A stretch of DNA of 64,000 nt from Nocardia asteroides (GTDB taxonomy: Bacteria; Actinomycetota; Actinomycetes; Mycobacteriales; Mycobacteriaceae). The stretch is taken from NCBI GenBank assembly GCA_019930625.1, contig CP082844.1, positions 1,178,001 through 1,242,000 on the forward strand, given 5' to 3'. Under the pieces are notes generated by a model that was given only the letters and a program-made list of their open reading frames with translations, made no database searches and was not told the origin of the DNA. The position numbers and the translations under genes were made by a program. Shown piece by piece: positions 52,428 through 62,027 of this stretch (position 1 is its first letter; every line of letters begins with the position of its first letter).

Positions 52428-54194
52428 TCACTCTCCCGTGGTCTCGGCGCCCCGCGCCACAGTGGTCTCGGCGCCCCGCGCCACAGTGGTCTCGGCGCCC
52501 CGCGCCACAGTGGTCTCGGCGCCCCGCGCCACAGTGGTCTCGGCGCCCCGCGCCACAGTGGTCTCGGCGCCCGTGTCGAGCAGGCGGGCGCGCAGCCGGT
52601 CGAACTCGCCGCCCCAGCCCGCCTGGTCGGTCCTGGCGAGCCCGCCCATTTCTACTACAGTGCGTCGTTGACCAACGGTACCGGCTGGGTCCTCGGCCGG
52701 ATAGACCCGCACCCAGATCCGCCTGCGTTTGATCAGCAGTGAAGCCAGCAGGCCCGCCATCATCAACAGCGCGCTCACCAGCACCCACTGCTGAGCGGGG
52801 TCGTGCGAGACCTGGATATTCACGAACTCGTGCGCACCGTCGAAGCTGACCTTGGTGCCGTTCGGCAGTGTGGTCGACTCGCCAGGACGCAGATTGACCC
52901 TGGCCTCCTTGGTCAGCCGGCCCTGTTTGACCTGTTCGGGGTCCAGGGCGAACAACGACTGCGGCTTCCCGGTGTCCAGGCCGGTGTCACCGCGATAGAT
53001 GTCGACCGCGACGGCCGGATCGTTCATCGCGGGGAACGCCGAGGTCAGCAGTGACCCGTGGAACATCGCGGTGGGCGCGAACAGCCCCTCGATCGCGATC
53101 TGGTTCTTCCGGCGCTCCTCGTCGGTGGCATACATGCCACCGGGCGGGTCGATCCGCAGCACGCCGCTGGACAGGAACGTCGAGGCGTCGTCGGGACGCC
53201 ACTGGATGGACTCGGTGCGGGTCTGGCCGTTGGGGAAGGTGACGGTGAAAGTCGGTGCGTAACCGTGCCCCTGCAGGTAGAGCCGGTCGCCCGCGACGCG
53301 CAACGGATGGTTGACCTGCACCCGGGTGTCGCGCCAGGTGTGCGTCCGCAGGTCCTCGCCCGCCTGGTAGGCGAGGTTGGCCGTGAACATCTCGGCTTGC
53401 CCGTTGGTCAGGTAATCGGCCTTGAAATCCTTCACCCGTACGCAGATCGGGGTCATGCCGGTGCCGTCGTTGACGTTGCCCGCTTTGAAGGAGTCGAACA
53501 CCGCGGGCGAGGTGGTGCAGAAGCCAGGGCCGTTGTTCGCCAGCACGATGACGCTGCCCTCGCACCCGAACAGCTTGCCCACCGCGATGGCGACCAGCAG
53601 CCCGACCAGCGCGAGATGGAACACCAGGTTGCCGAGCTCGCGGGAGTAGCCCTTCTCCGCCGACAGCGCCAGTTCGCCCTCGCGGGGACCGGGGCGGACC
53701 TCGGTGCGCCAGCCGCGCAGCTGGGCGCGGGCGTGGTCGACGAGTTCCCGGGGCGACTGCTCGACGCGTTCCGAGTGATGGTGCGGCAGCCTGGTCAGGT
53801 TGCGCGGCGCCCGCACCGGTGGTGTGCGCAGAGCGCGGTAGTGGTCGAGCGTACGCGGCAAGATGCAACCGACGAGCGAGATGAACAGCAATACGTAGAC
53901 GGCGGTGAACCAGAAACTGGAGAACACGTCGAACAGCTCGAACCGGTCCATCCACGGGCCGAGCGTGGGCCGGTCGGCGATGTACTGCTCGACCTTCTGC
54001 TCGTTGAGGTTCCGCTGCGGCAGCAGCGCACCGGGGATCGCGGCCAAGGCCAGCAGGAACAGCAGCACCAAGGCGGTGCGCATGCTGGTGAGTCCGCGCC
54101 AGGTGTTGCGCAGGAACGCCCACGCCCTTCCGGCCGGGGATCGGTGCGGTGGGCGTACGGGAGTTTCGCTCGTCGGCTGGCCGGTCACGGTCAT
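52428..54194 (-). CDS. resB: cytochrome c biogenesis protein ResB (Ccs1) with C-terminal 8-residue repeats
   Basis: 588 residues from ATG 54194, which overlaps the ccdA stop (ATGA). The System II partner of CcsA: N-terminal membrane segments (MRTALVLLFLLALAAIPGAL, FWFTAVYVLLFISLVGCI), a third near LVFHLALVGLLVAIAVGKL, a large external domain and a last segment WVLVSALLMMAGLLASLLI. The cytosolic tail ends in five copies of the octapeptide ETTVARGA plus a partial one, encoded by a 24-bp repeat. Homologues normally end soon after the EFDRLRARLLDTG region, so the repeats are an addition. Confidence 0.93.
   Translation of the reverse strand: MTVTGQPTSETPVRPPHRSPAGRAWAFLRNTWRGLTSMRTALVLLFLLALAAIPGALLPQRNLNEQKVEQYIADRPTLGPWMDRFELFDVFSSFWFTAVYVLLFISLVGCILPRTLDHYRALRTPPVRAPRNLTRLPHHHSERVEQSPRELVDHARAQLRGWRTEVRPGPREGELALSAEKGYSRELGNLVFHLALVGLLVAIAVGKLFGCEGSVIVLANNGPGFCTTSPAVFDSFKAGNVNDGTGMTPICVRVKDFKADYLTNGQAEMFTANLAYQAGEDLRTHTWRDTRVQVNHPLRVAGDRLYLQGHGYAPTFTVTFPNGQTRTESIQWRPDDASTFLSSGVLRIDPPGGMYATDEERRKNQIAIEGLFAPTAMFHGSLLTSAFPAMNDPAVAVDIYRGDTGLDTGKPQSLFALDPEQVKQGRLTKEARVNLRPGESTTLPNGTKVSFDGAHEFVNIQVSHDPAQQWVLVSALLMMAGLLASLLIKRRRIWVRVYPAEDPAGTVGQRRTVVEMGGLARTDQAGWGGEFDRLRARLLDTGAETTVARGAETTVARGAETTVARGAETTVARGAETTVARGAETTGE
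52438..52572 (-). repeat. 24-bp tandem repeat (five copies plus part) in resB
   Basis: Units of GTGGTCTCGGCGCCCCGCGC + CACA on the plus strand repeat exactly at 52438, 52462, 52486, 52510 and 52534; a partial sixth starts at 52558. The unit length is a multiple of three, so copy-number change keeps frame. Copies look identical, which indicates recent expansion. Confidence 0.95.
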
Positions 54195-55036
54195 ATCGGC
54201 AAGGTCACCTCGGAGACGAACGCGTCGCGCACCCAGGCGACGAACTGGTCCCACGCGCCGGTGACCAGTGCGACACCGACCGCGACGAGCAGCATGCCCC
54301 CGATGATCTGGATGGTGCGGGAATTACGACGCAACCAGCCGACCCCCCGCAACGCGCTCGCCGACCCGAACGCGAGCACCACGAACGGCAGACCGAGGCC
54401 GAGACAGTAGGCGACGATGAGGGCCACCCCGCGCACGGCCGTCGTGCCGTCGGTGCCCGCGGCCACCGCCATGACGCCCGACAGCGTGGGGCCCAGACAC
54501 GGCGTCCAACCCAGCGCGAACACCCCGCCCAGCAGCGGCGCGCCCATGATGCTGGTGAGCCTGCGCGGCTCCATCCGCGTGTCACGCTGCAACGCGGGCA
54601 CCAGACCTATGAAGACCAAGCCCATCAGGATCGTCACCACGCCACCGATGCGTTGCAGCAGTTCCCGATTCACGTTCAAGGTCTGGATGACGCCGAAAAC
54701 GGTCGCGGTGGCGAGCACGAAGACCACGGTGAAACCGGCGACGAACAAACCGGCCGCACCGGCGACCCGCATCCGTCCCGAGCGAAGGGGCTGCGCGACG
54801 GCCGCCGAACCCGGTCCGGCCGCGCGGGTCCCGGCCGCCTGCGCGACCGTGGCGGGCGGCGCTTCCGCACCGACCAGGCCGGCCAGGTAGGACAGGTACC
54901 CCGGCACGAGGGGAACCACACACGGCGAGGCGAACGACACCAGACCCGCGAGCAGGCACGCGCCGAGCGCCAGCAGCAGCGGCCCGGAGGCCGCCGTCTG
55001 CTGGAACGAATCACCGACTCCGGCGAGCACCGTCAC
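54191..55036 (-). CDS. ccdA: cytochrome c biogenesis protein CcdA
   Basis: 281 residues, GTG start at 55036. The DsbD-like thiol/electron carrier of the membrane passes reducing power to a thioredoxin-like protein. Six membrane segments; the two catalytic cysteines are in LVSFASPCVVPLVPGYLSYL and LGWTPCLGPTLSGVMA. A Pro/Ala-rich loop follows the first hairpin. It overlaps resB by 4 nt. The operon order (hemL, phosphatase, TlpA, ccdA, resB, ccsA) equals M. tuberculosis Rv0524-Rv0529. Confidence 0.94.
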   Translation of the reverse strand: MTVLAGVGDSFQQTAASGPLLLALGACLLAGLVSFASPCVVPLVPGYLSYLAGLVGAEAPPATVAQAAGTRAAGPGSAAVAQPLRSGRMRVAGAAGLFVAGFTVVFVLATATVFGVIQTLNVNRELLQRIGGVVTILMGLVFIGLVPALQRDTRMEPRRLTSIMGAPLLGGVFALGWTPCLGPTLSGVMAVAAGTDGTTAVRGVALIVAYCLGLGLPFVVLAFGSASALRGVGWLRRNSRTIQIIGGMLLVAVGVALVTGAWDQFVAWVRDAFVSEVTLPI

Positions 55037-55073
55037 AGGTCCTCCCCGGCACGGGGCGCGTTGCGCTCGGGTG

Positions 55074-55325
55074 TCACACCGATTCCTCCCGCGTGTCCTG
55101 CGAGCGTCCGGCGGCGCGGCGCGGCGAAACCTTCCGCTCTGTGGCGGCGGGTTCCTCGGCCCCGTCGAACACCGCGAAGTCCAGCAAGGACTCGGCGGCG
55201 ACGCTCCGCGGCACGGTGGCGATACCCGCCCACCGGTCGTCGACGGCCCATCCGCCGCCGATGCGTCGAGCGCCCTGCCGGGGCCGGCAGGCGCGCAGGT
55301 GGCGGGTGCGACGGTCGCGATTCAC
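55074..55325 (-). CDS. possible small protein between TlpA and CcdA genes
   Basis: A GTG at 55325 overlaps the TlpA stop (GTGA) and opens 83 codons: MNRDRRTRHLRACRPRQGAR, then WAVDDRWAGIATVPRSVAAE, SLLDFAVFDGAEEPAATERK and a stop at 55074. The acid/hydrophobic middle looks like a real helix-strand unit. The 4-nt overlap matches the rest of this operon. I know no homologue. It could also be a chance frame in a GC-rich gap. Confidence 0.4.
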   Translation of the reverse strand: MNRDRRTRHLRACRPRQGARRIGGGWAVDDRWAGIATVPRSVAAESLLDFAVFDGAEEPAATERKVSPRRAAGRSQDTREESV

Positions 55326-55963
55326 TGTTTTTCCTCCGAGGCGATGCGTTCGACAATTGGCTGCAGATCCTCGGCCAGCAGGGACCGCAGGAAGACCGCG
55401 GCGACCCGATGTTGCCGGTCGAGGACCAGAGTGGTGGGGATGACACTGGTAGGGAAGTTCCCGCCGAGCGCGAGCAAGGTGCGCATCGACGGGTCGTAGA
55501 TGGACGCGTAGCCGACTTTGTTGTCGACCATGAAGTCCTGGGCCTTGTCCTGTTGCGGATCGCGGACGTTGATGCCGAGGAAGGCGACGCCCTTGTCCTT
55601 GGTCGCCTCGTAGACCTTCTCCAGGGCGGGCGCCTCCGCGCGGCACGGCCCGCACCACTGGCCCCACAGGTTGAGCACCACGACCTTGCCCGCGTAGTCC
55701 TCCACCGCGATGGTCTTGCCCGCTGTCATCAGGTCCGGGCCGGCCAGTTCACCGATGGTGCCGCGCGAGGCGGGCGGGTCGTAGAGAATGTCGGTCTTGC
55801 CGCCGGGCGAGACGAATTCGAAGGTGCCACCCGAGGCCACCGCGTCCGAACCGGTCGAACAACCCGCGAGCGCGGCGATCAGCGCCACGCATGCGAGCAG
55901 CACCGGCAGCACCCGTCCGGGGCGTGCCGAGGGCGGAGTGGGGAACGCGGTGGAGCGAGTCAT
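55322..55963 (-). CDS. TlpA/ResA-type thioredoxin lipoprotein
   Basis: 213 residues from ATG 55963, which overlaps the phosphatase stop (ATGA). Lipobox in VALIAALAGCSTGS, so it is anchored outside the membrane. The thioredoxin domain has VVVLNLWGQWCGPCRAEAPA with active site WCGPC, and FPTSVIPTTLVLDRQHRVAA with the cis-Pro. It keeps the heme-binding Cys of apocytochromes reduced, with CcdA as electron source. Same position as Rv0526 in M. tuberculosis. Confidence 0.93.
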   Translation of the reverse strand: MTRSTAFPTPPSARPGRVLPVLLACVALIAALAGCSTGSDAVASGGTFEFVSPGGKTDILYDPPASRGTIGELAGPDLMTAGKTIAVEDYAGKVVVLNLWGQWCGPCRAEAPALEKVYEATKDKGVAFLGINVRDPQQDKAQDFMVDNKVGYASIYDPSMRTLLALGGNFPTSVIPTTLVLDRQHRVAAVFLRSLLAEDLQPIVERIASEEKQ

Positions 55964-56886
55964 GCGCCGTGTACCGAGGGGTCCGAACCGCCTGCGGGCT
56001 CGGAGTAGACGATGTCGACGAGCGTGTCGCCGTGATAGACCAGCGAGGTCAGCGACGCGAGTGAGCATTGCCGCTGGCGCGGATCGTGCCAGAGGCGCTG
56101 CCCCTGGAGGAATCGCCGCAGCGTCCACACCGGTAGCTGGTGGGACACCAGCACCGCCTCGCGCCCGGCCGCTTCGACTCGGGCTTTGTTCACCGCGGCC
56201 AGCATCCGGTGCGCGATCTGCAGATAGGGCTCGCCCCAGGACGGGGTGAATGGGTCGCGCAGCTTCCACCAGTGCCGCGGCTTGCGCAGTGCGCCGTCAC
56301 CGACCGAGACGCGCAGGCCCTCGAAGGTGTTGCCCGCCTCGATGAGGTTCTCGTCGGTGCGCACGATGACGTCGTGCTGGGCGGCGATCGGCTCGGCGGT
56401 CTCCTGGGCGCGCTGCAGCGGGGAGGCGATGACCAGCGCGATGTCGTGATCGGCCAGAGTCCGCGCGACGGCGGCGGCCTGCGCTCGCCCCGCCACCGAG
56501 AGGCTGAAACCGGGCAGGCGGCCGTAGAGGATGCCGTTCGGGTTGTGCACCTCGCCGTGCCGCAACACGTGCACGATGGTCTCGATCGGGGCGGCGCCGC
56601 CGTCGTGCGCCCGTTCGGCCGCGCCGGTCCGGCTGTCGGCGCGCTCGGTCCCGGCCTCGTTCTCGGCCGGGGCTGCCTCGTCCCCTTCGCGCGCCGCGCC
56701 GACCGGGGCGTTCGACCCGGCGGCCGCCGCGAAGTGAGCACCCGCGTCGATCACTGTGGCTTCCGCGGCGGAAGCGGCGGCAGGCGCCGCGGCGACCGCA
56801 CCGTTCGTCGCGGACACATCAAGCTCGGCGGACGGCTTGGTTAGATCGCGCCGGTCGGCATCGGGCTGATCGAGATCGGAGCTCAC
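55960..56886 (-). CDS. histidine phosphatase family protein
   Basis: 308 residues from GTG 56886, which overlaps the hemL stop (GTGA). The core, from about residue 110, has the catalytic motif [20 protein letters not shown], later [18 protein letters not shown] and [17 protein letters not shown]. This is the Rv0525 type. The first 105 or so residues are Ala/Glu/Asp-rich and probably disordered ([20 protein letters not shown]); the family usually lacks such a tail. Substrate unknown; the link with heme and cytochrome c genes is conserved. Confidence 0.9.
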   Translation of the reverse strand: MSSDLDQPDADRRDLTKPSAELDVSATNGAVAAAPAAASAAEATVIDAGAHFAAAAGSNAPVGAAREGDEAAPAENEAGTERADSRTGAAERAHDGGAAPIETIVHVLRHGEVHNPNGILYGRLPGFSLSVAGRAQAAAVARTLADHDIALVIASPLQRAQETAEPIAAQHDVIVRTDENLIEAGNTFEGLRVSVGDGALRKPRHWWKLRDPFTPSWGEPYLQIAHRMLAAVNKARVEAAGREAVLVSHQLPVWTLRRFLQGQRLWHDPRQRQCSLASLTSLVYHGDTLVDIVYSEPAGGSDPSVHGA

Positions 56887-58220
56887 GCGCGGGATCCTTC
56901 GGGGGTGGCGGCCGCCGCCGCGTGCGCGGCGGCGGGCAGGGCGGCAGCGATACGGTCGAACGCGTCCTCGTCGAGCGCCGCGGAGACGAACCACGCTTCG
57001 AACGCGCTCGGCGGCGCGTACACGCCGCCGTCGAGCAGGGCGTGGAAGAACGCGGGGTAGCGCCAGGTCTGACTCGCCTTGGCGGCGGCGTAGTCGGTGA
57101 CCGGGCGTTCGGCGAAGAACACGCTCACCATATTGCCCGCGAACTGGACTCGGTGCCCGACCCCTGCGGCCGTCAGCGCCGATGTGAACAGATCGCCGAG
57201 CCGCTGCGCGTTGCGGTCCAGCGCGGCATAGACCGCGTCGTCGGCCGCCCGCAGCGTGGCGAGGCCCGCGGCCACCGCCACCGGGTTACCGGACAACGTG
57301 CCCGCCTGGTAGACCGGCCCGAGCGGCGCGAGGTGATTCATGATCTCGGCGCGCCCGCCGAACGCGGCCGCGGGCAGCCCACCGCTCATCACCTTGCCGA
57401 AGGTGTAGAGGTCGCCCGCGACGCCTTCCCTGCCGAACCAGCCCGCGCGGCTGACCCGGAAGCCCGTCATCACCTCGTCCATGACCAACAGCGCACCGTG
57501 CTCGGTGGCGAGCGTGCGCAGACCGGCGTTGAAGCCGGGCAGCGGCGCGACCGCGCCCATATTCCCCGCCGCCGCCTCGGTGATCACGCAGGCGATCTCG
57601 CCGGGATTCGCGGCGAACGCGTCCGCGACGGCCTCGAGGTCGTTGTAGGGCAGCACGATGGTGTCGGCCGCCTGCGCGCCCGTCACGCCCGGCGAGGTGG
57701 GCAGTCCGAGCGTGGCGACACCGGAGCCCGCGTCGGCCAGCAGCGCGTCGACGTGGCCGTGATAGCAACCGGCGAATTTGATGATCTTGGTGCGGCCGGT
57801 GTAGCCGCGGGCCAGCCGGACCGCGCTCATGGTGGCCTCGGTGCCGGAGTTCACCAGTCGCACCCGTTCCACCGGCGCGACCCGCTGCACGATCGCCTCG
57901 GCGAGTTCGATCTCGGCCTCGGTGGGCGCCCCGAAGGACAGGCCGCCGCCCGCTGCCCTGCGCACCGCCTCGACGACCGCGGGGTGCGCGTGGCCGAGGA
58001 TCATCGGCCCCCACGAGCAGACCAGGTCCACGTACTCGTTGCCGTCGGCGTCGACGAGCGTGCAGCCGTCGGCCGAGGCGATGAATCGCGGTGTGCCGCC
58101 GACGGATCGAAATGCCCGTACCGGAGAGTTGACGCCACCCGGAATCACCGAACTCGCCCGGTCGAAGAGCTGAGCGGAAACCGGCACCGCTGCACTGGTC
58201 ACGCGCGGAGAAGAACTCAC
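56883..58220 (-). CDS. hemL: glutamate-1-semialdehyde 2,1-aminomutase HemL
   Basis: HemL (445 residues) makes 5-aminolevulinate for tetrapyrrole synthesis. It has [20 protein letters not shown], the PLP-binding lysine in [20 protein letters not shown], and [19 protein letters not shown] before it. ATG or GTG at 58220 ([10 protein letters not shown]). First gene of the minus-strand heme/cytochrome operon that runs to ccsA. Confidence 0.96.
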   Translation of the reverse strand: MSSSPRVTSAAVPVSAQLFDRASSVIPGGVNSPVRAFRSVGGTPRFIASADGCTLVDADGNEYVDLVCSWGPMILGHAHPAVVEAVRRAAGGGLSFGAPTEAEIELAEAIVQRVAPVERVRLVNSGTEATMSAVRLARGYTGRTKIIKFAGCYHGHVDALLADAGSGVATLGLPTSPGVTGAQAADTIVLPYNDLEAVADAFAANPGEIACVITEAAAGNMGAVAPLPGFNAGLRTLATEHGALLVMDEVMTGFRVSRAGWFGREGVAGDLYTFGKVMSGGLPAAAFGGRAEIMNHLAPLGPVYQAGTLSGNPVAVAAGLATLRAADDAVYAALDRNAQRLGDLFTSALTAAGVGHRVQFAGNMVSVFFAERPVTDYAAAKASQTWRYPAFFHALLDGGVYAPPSAFEAWFVSAALDEDAFDRIAAALPAAAHAAAAATPEGSRA

Positions 58221-58394
58221 GCTTTCCAGTCTCTCAGCACCGGAAAATCGGTTCGACGACAGGGTGTAGTGCAGTGATGCAGGCCGCAGCCGCCCGGCAA
58301 CACGCCGAGGTGATGTTCGCGCGAATTTTGATCGCTGAACGGTTGCCGGTGCGTAGTCTCAGCTCACATTCGTCCACCGCCAGGGAGGGTCTGC

Positions 58395-58781
58395 ATGCGG
58401 ATTGCCATCGTCAGCGTGGGTGTGCTCGCCGTCGTCGCGGGGGCCATCGTGGCCCTCGGCGCCGGGTCCGCCGCCGCGCAGCCGCTGGATCAACTCGACC
58501 AAGCGCGACTGGCCATCCCCCTGGACCACACGGCTACCGCCGCTCTGGCCGCCGGACCCATTCCAGCGCTGGTCACCATGGTCGTCCCGCCGAACCGGAT
58601 CGGCGCCGGGCTGAAAAGCGACTCCGCGATCCACCGGGACGAGCGCGGCGCGGTGCACGCCACGCTTCGCCAAGTGGTCCTGGAGGCGGCCGGCCATCCG
58701 GACGGGACGGTCACCGTGTATCTGAACGCTCCCGGCGCCCGCAACGGCCGCGTGCTGGACGTCTACCAGCACTGGAACTGA
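58395..58781 (+). CDS. small secreted protein
   Basis: 128 residues, ATG at 58395 with AGGGAGGG upstream. Signal peptide MRIAIVSVGVLAVVAGAIVA with cleavage near SAAAQP. The mature part has IPALVTMVVPPNRIGAGLKS and GTVTVYLNAPGARNGRVLDV. No cysteine. Not recognised; nocardial exported protein. It runs toward two other short exported proteins on the opposite strand. Confidence 0.75.
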   Translation: MRIAIVSVGVLAVVAGAIVALGAGSAAAQPLDQLDQARLAIPLDHTATAALAAGPIPALVTMVVPPNRIGAGLKSDSAIHRDERGAVHATLRQVVLEAAGHPDGTVTVYLNAPGARNGRVLDVYQHWN

Positions 58782-58803
58782 GCGGGCGCCCGCGCCTCCG
58801 CCG

Positions 58804-59025
58804 TCAGGCGTACATGCAGGGGACTTGCGCCGACATGGTGTGCAGGAAGCACATGAACCCGTTGTAGGGGCCCGCCGAACCGGAGTCCGGCACGAGGATC
58901 GGCGCGTCGACCGGGCTCGCGTCCTCCAGGGGCAGTCCCGGGTCGGCGCCCGCGGGCGCGGCCCCGATCCCGAGGGCGGCGGCCACGGCAAACGCGGCAC
59001 AGATCTTCACGGCGAACCGGTTCAT
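58804..59025 (-). CDS. small secreted protein with C-terminal cysteine pair
   Basis: 73 residues from ATG 59025 (MNRFAVKICAAFAVAAALGI), signal peptide ending near PAGADP. The mature part is about 44 residues: DPGLPLEDASPVDAPILVPD then YNGFMCFLHTMSAQVPCMYA. The two cysteines could form a disulfide. Unknown role. Convergent with the gene at 58395, stops 22 nt apart. Confidence 0.65.
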   Translation of the reverse strand: MNRFAVKICAAFAVAAALGIGAAPAGADPGLPLEDASPVDAPILVPDSGSAGPYNGFMCFLHTMSAQVPCMYA

Positions 59026-59191
59026 CAAGCACTTTCCTTCATCGACGCACGTTCGAACTACGGCCGAAATACTAACGGCCACAGGGGCACTCCGGCCAAA
59101 GTGCGGCCGGGTGGGCGTCGGGCACCCGACAGCGCGCGGTCACACGGTAACTCGTCGCGCCGTGCGCAACGCTTCGCTGGGCAACCTGCGG

Positions 59192-59416
59192 CTACGTCAG
59201 GCCCAGGCAGAACTTGGCGAACCCGGTGGTCACCAGGCAGGCCAGCGGCGTGGGCAAGGCGTGCAGCAACGGCGCGGGCGGAGTGGCCGCGAATACCGGT
59301 GTCGCCGGAACAGGCGGCGCCGGAACGGTTTCGGCGGACGCGGTGGCGGGCACGGCCGCGGCGATCACACCGGTCGCCACCGCGCCGAAAAGTGTTCGCT
59401 GGACGATTGGTTTCAT
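59192..59416 (-). CDS. small secreted protein
   Basis: 74 residues from ATG 59416: MKPIVQRTLFGAVATGVIAA, cleavage near ATASAE, then a Pro/Ala-rich mature part ending LLHALPTPLACLVTTGFAKF CLGLT. It again has two cysteines near the end. Unknown. It lies 166 nt upstream of the previous short exported protein on the same strand. Confidence 0.6.
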   Translation of the reverse strand: MKPIVQRTLFGAVATGVIAAAVPATASAETVPAPPVPATPVFAATPPAPLLHALPTPLACLVTTGFAKFCLGLT

Positions 59417-59473
59417 GGAGTTGGCGTTCCCGTGCTCCCCCACGTCAAACGGCGGCAAGCGTATTCGCGCCGA

Positions 59474-59725
59474 TCAGCGCCCGGCGCGCAGACCGCGCAC
59501 GATCCGGGCCGCGGCGTCGATGGCGAGCACGCCTGCCACCGCGACGAGCGCGGCGGCCAACAGCCACCAAGGTCCGGCGTAGCGGGTCGCGGTGAAAGCC
59601 GGGGCGTCGCCCGCCGGCGCGAAGTCGGTGGTGCGCACGCCGGTGCGCGCGCTCAGCACCGCCCCCAGCAGGGCTAGTACGAACAGGTCCAGTTCCACGA
59701 GCACCGCGACTATCCAGCGCCTCAT
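59474..59725 (-). CDS. small membrane protein
   Basis: 83 residues: two membrane segments, MRRWIVAVLVELDLFVLALL and GPWWLLAAALVAVAGVLAID, with a short external loop. ATG at 59725 overlaps the stop of the DUF3093 gene (ATGA). Part of the minus-strand run downstream of hemB. Role unknown. Confidence 0.75.
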   Translation of the reverse strand: MRRWIVAVLVELDLFVLALLGAVLSARTGVRTTDFAPAGDAPAFTATRYAGPWWLLAAALVAVAGVLAIDAAARIVRGLRAGR

Positions 59726-60204
59726 CGGTCCGCTCCATCCGCACTGCGCTCCACGGCTTCGGTCAACGCCGTGCGCAACGTCTTGTGGTCTCTGGCCCAG
59801 GCCTGCACCAAGCCGCCGTCGGCCAGCCGCAATCCGATGCCGGTGCGGCGGCGCGGCACGCCGGTCAGCTCACCGAGCGCTCGTGCCGATTCCCACTCTT
59901 GCTCGTCCCAGGAGTCCTCGTCCCGCTCGGGAAGGACTTCCGCGATCGAGCACAGCGGCAGCGATTCGGTGCCCGCACGCAGCGTCTCCGTGGTGAGCTC
60001 CACGCTGACGTGCCGCTTGCCCGCGACCACCTGCAACGCCACGAAGCCCGCGATCAGCGCGGCACAGAAAACGAGGGCGAACCAGTGCACGGCGCCACCG
60101 GTGACGATTTCCAGGACGAGAACCGCGAGGCACAGGATCGGCCCGTAGGCCACCGCGCGCCAGCGAGCGCCCGGCTCGACGAACAGGACTGTCGCGGCGG
60201 TCAC
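59722..60204 (-). CDS. DUF3093-like membrane protein
   Basis: 160 residues, GTG at 60204. Two membrane segments near RAVAYGPILCLAVLVLEIV and WFALVFCAALIAGFVALQVV, then a cytosolic PH-like beta domain (VSVELTTETLRAGTESLPLC, GVPRRRTGIGLRLADGGLVQ). Matches DUF3093 by layout. It overlaps the next small membrane gene. Unknown function. Confidence 0.75.
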   Translation of the reverse strand: MTAATVLFVEPGARWRAVAYGPILCLAVLVLEIVTGGAVHWFALVFCAALIAGFVALQVVAGKRHVSVELTTETLRAGTESLPLCSIAEVLPERDEDSWDEQEWESARALGELTGVPRRRTGIGLRLADGGLVQAWARDHKTLRTALTEAVERSADGADR

Positions 60205-60250
60205 GCCAGGCCCATCACGGCAGCGCGCGCCGACGCGACGAAAAGCGGAA

Positions 60251-60370
60251 TCAGCGAGTCAGGCCGGGCAGCAACAGCACGGCGACGGTCAGCACGGCGA
60301 ACAGAATCAGCAGGCTCAAGACGGCCAGATCCCGCCGAATGCTGTGCGGCTGCTGGATCACCACTCGCAT
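60251..60370 (-). CDS. 39-residue single-pass membrane peptide
   Basis: ATG at 60370 with GGAGG five bases upstream opens MRVVIQQPHSIRRDLAVLSL and the membrane helix LAVLSLLILFAVLTVAVLLL. Short positively charged N-terminus. Such peptides are easily missed; the strong ribosome site and hydrophobic helix support it. Unknown role. Resembles in position the small transmembrane Rv0514 of M. tuberculosis. Confidence 0.6.
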   Translation of the reverse strand: MRVVIQQPHSIRRDLAVLSLLILFAVLTVAVLLLPGLTR

Positions 60371-60528
60371 CGATGCCTCCGATCCTCCGGAGCCGTCTGC
60401 CGAGATCACGCACGTAATGCGAGTCAACGCACGACAAAAGACCACCGGTTCCCACGTCCACTGTGACAACCCTCACCATACATGCCGGACTGTCTCGGAC
60501 AAATTGGGAACGTGTTCCATCCAGGCGC

Positions 60529-61053
60529 TCAGCGCCTGCCCAGTTGGAAGTACGTGGTGGATTCGGGCCGGTGGGACAGATAGATCGCACCGGCGGCGAG
60601 CACGGCCTGCACGATCGAAGCGCCGCCCGCGACGAGCGAGGCCGTCCCGGTCACCGCCTCGATCGCCAGCAACGCGCCGACGCCGATCACGACCACCCAC
60701 GCGCCGAGCACCGTCAGCATGGTGCGCGCCCACAGCTTGCCGCGCCCGAACTGGTACACGATCACCGAAGCCAGCGCCGCGACGCCCAGGCCGAGCAGGA
60801 CGACGAACACGTAGACCAGCGACACCATCAGTTCGGCGCTGGCCAACGTGACCTGCGGATCCTGCACCCTGGCTTGCTCGAACACCTCTTCGGCGAAAGT
60901 GCGCCGACGATCCAGCGCGGCGACGATCGAGGCGATCAACTGCACCACGCCGAAGCCGATGACACCCCACCACAGCTGCCGCGCGGTACCGACATCCTCC
61001 GGCATCGGGGGACGGACCGGGCCCGCGGCGAACGGTCCCGCCATATTCGTCAC
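60529..61053 (-). CDS. four-helix membrane protein (Rv0513-like)
   Basis: 174 residues, GTG at 61053 overlapping the hemB stop (GTGA). Four membrane segments: [76 protein letters not shown]. Same place as Rv0513 after hemB in M. tuberculosis. Function unknown. Confidence 0.85.
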   Translation of the reverse strand: MTNMAGPFAAGPVRPPMPEDVGTARQLWWGVIGFGVVQLIASIVAALDRRRTFAEEVFEQARVQDPQVTLASAELMVSLVYVFVVLLGLGVAALASVIVYQFGRGKLWARTMLTVLGAWVVVIGVGALLAIEAVTGTASLVAGGASIVQAVLAAGAIYLSHRPESTTYFQLGRR

Positions 61054-62027
61054 GACAGCCAGTGCGCGGCCTCGGTCGCCCAGTAGGTGAGCACGATGTC
61101 CGCACCGGCCCGGCGAATGCCCAACAACGACTCGAGGACGGCGCCGCGGCGGTCGATCCAGCCGCGCTCGGCGGCGGCGGTGATCATCGCGTACTCACCG
61201 GAGATCTGGTAGGCAGCGACCGGGACCGTCGAGCGATCGGCGACCTCGCGCAGGATGTCCAGATACGACATCGCAGGCTTGACCATCACGATGTCCGCGC
61301 CCTCGGCCAAGTCCAGCTCCAGCTCACGGATGGCTTCGCGGCGGTTGGCCGGGTCCTGCTGGTAGGTGCGCCGGTCGCCTTCCAGCGAGGAACCGACGGC
61401 CTCCCGGAAGGGGCCGTAGAACGCCGAGGCGTATTTCGCGGAATAGGCCAGGATGCCGGTGTCGATGCGCCCCGCAGCGTCCAGGCCCCGCCGGATCGCG
61501 CCGACCTGGCCGTCCATCATGCCGCTGGTACCGAGCAGGTCGGCCCCGGCCTCGGCCTGGGCGAGGGCCATCTCGACGTACCGCTCCAGCGTCGCGTCGT
61601 TGTCGACCGTGCCTTCGGCGGTGAGCACACCGCAGTGGCCGTGGTCGGTGAACTCGTCCAGGCAGGTGTCGGCCATGACCACGGTCGAGCCCCCCACCTC
61701 GTCTGCGAGCACGCGCAGTCCGCGGTTGAGGATGCCCTGCGGATCACTGGCCGCGCTGCCGACGGCGTCCTTGTCCTCCGGACGCGGCACACCGAACAGC
61801 ATGATGCCGCCGACACCCGCCGTGACCGCCTCGACAGCCGTCTTGCGCAGCGAGTCCAGCGAGTGCTGCACCACGCCCGGCATGGAGCTGATCGAGCGCG
61901 GCTCCGCCAAGCCGTCGGCCACGAACATCGGCAGTACCAATTGCCGTGGTTCCAGTGTGGTTTCGGCCACGAGACGGCGCAAAGCCGGGGTACGGCGCAA
62001 CCGCCGCGGGCGGTCCATTCCGGTCAT
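61050..62027 (-). CDS. hemB: delta-aminolevulinic acid dehydratase HemB
   Basis: HemB (325 residues from ATG 62027) condenses two 5-aminolevulinate molecules to porphobilinogen. The two Schiff-base lysines are in [19 protein letters not shown] and [19 protein letters not shown]. The metal-site region reads [20 protein letters not shown], with a Cys and two His-like ligands rather than the three-Cys zinc site. Longer frames from 62135 add a non-conserved basic lead. Divergent from 62232. Confidence 0.95.
   Translation of the reverse strand: MTGMDRPRRLRRTPALRRLVAETTLEPRQLVLPMFVADGLAEPRSISSMPGVVQHSLDSLRKTAVEAVTAGVGGIMLFGVPRPEDKDAVGSAASDPQGILNRGLRVLADEVGGSTVVMADTCLDEFTDHGHCGVLTAEGTVDNDATLERYVEMALAQAEAGADLLGTSGMMDGQVGAIRRGLDAAGRIDTGILAYSAKYASAFYGPFREAVGSSLEGDRRTYQQDPANRREAIRELELDLAEGADIVMVKPAMSYLDILREVADRSTVPVAAYQISGEYAMITAAAERGWIDRRGAVLESLLGIRRAGADIVLTYWATEAAHWLS

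Noticed and set aside
51460-52788. Longer ccsA frame from 52788
   Set aside because: The extra N-terminus is the resB repeat region read in another frame; ATG 52425 gives the family start.
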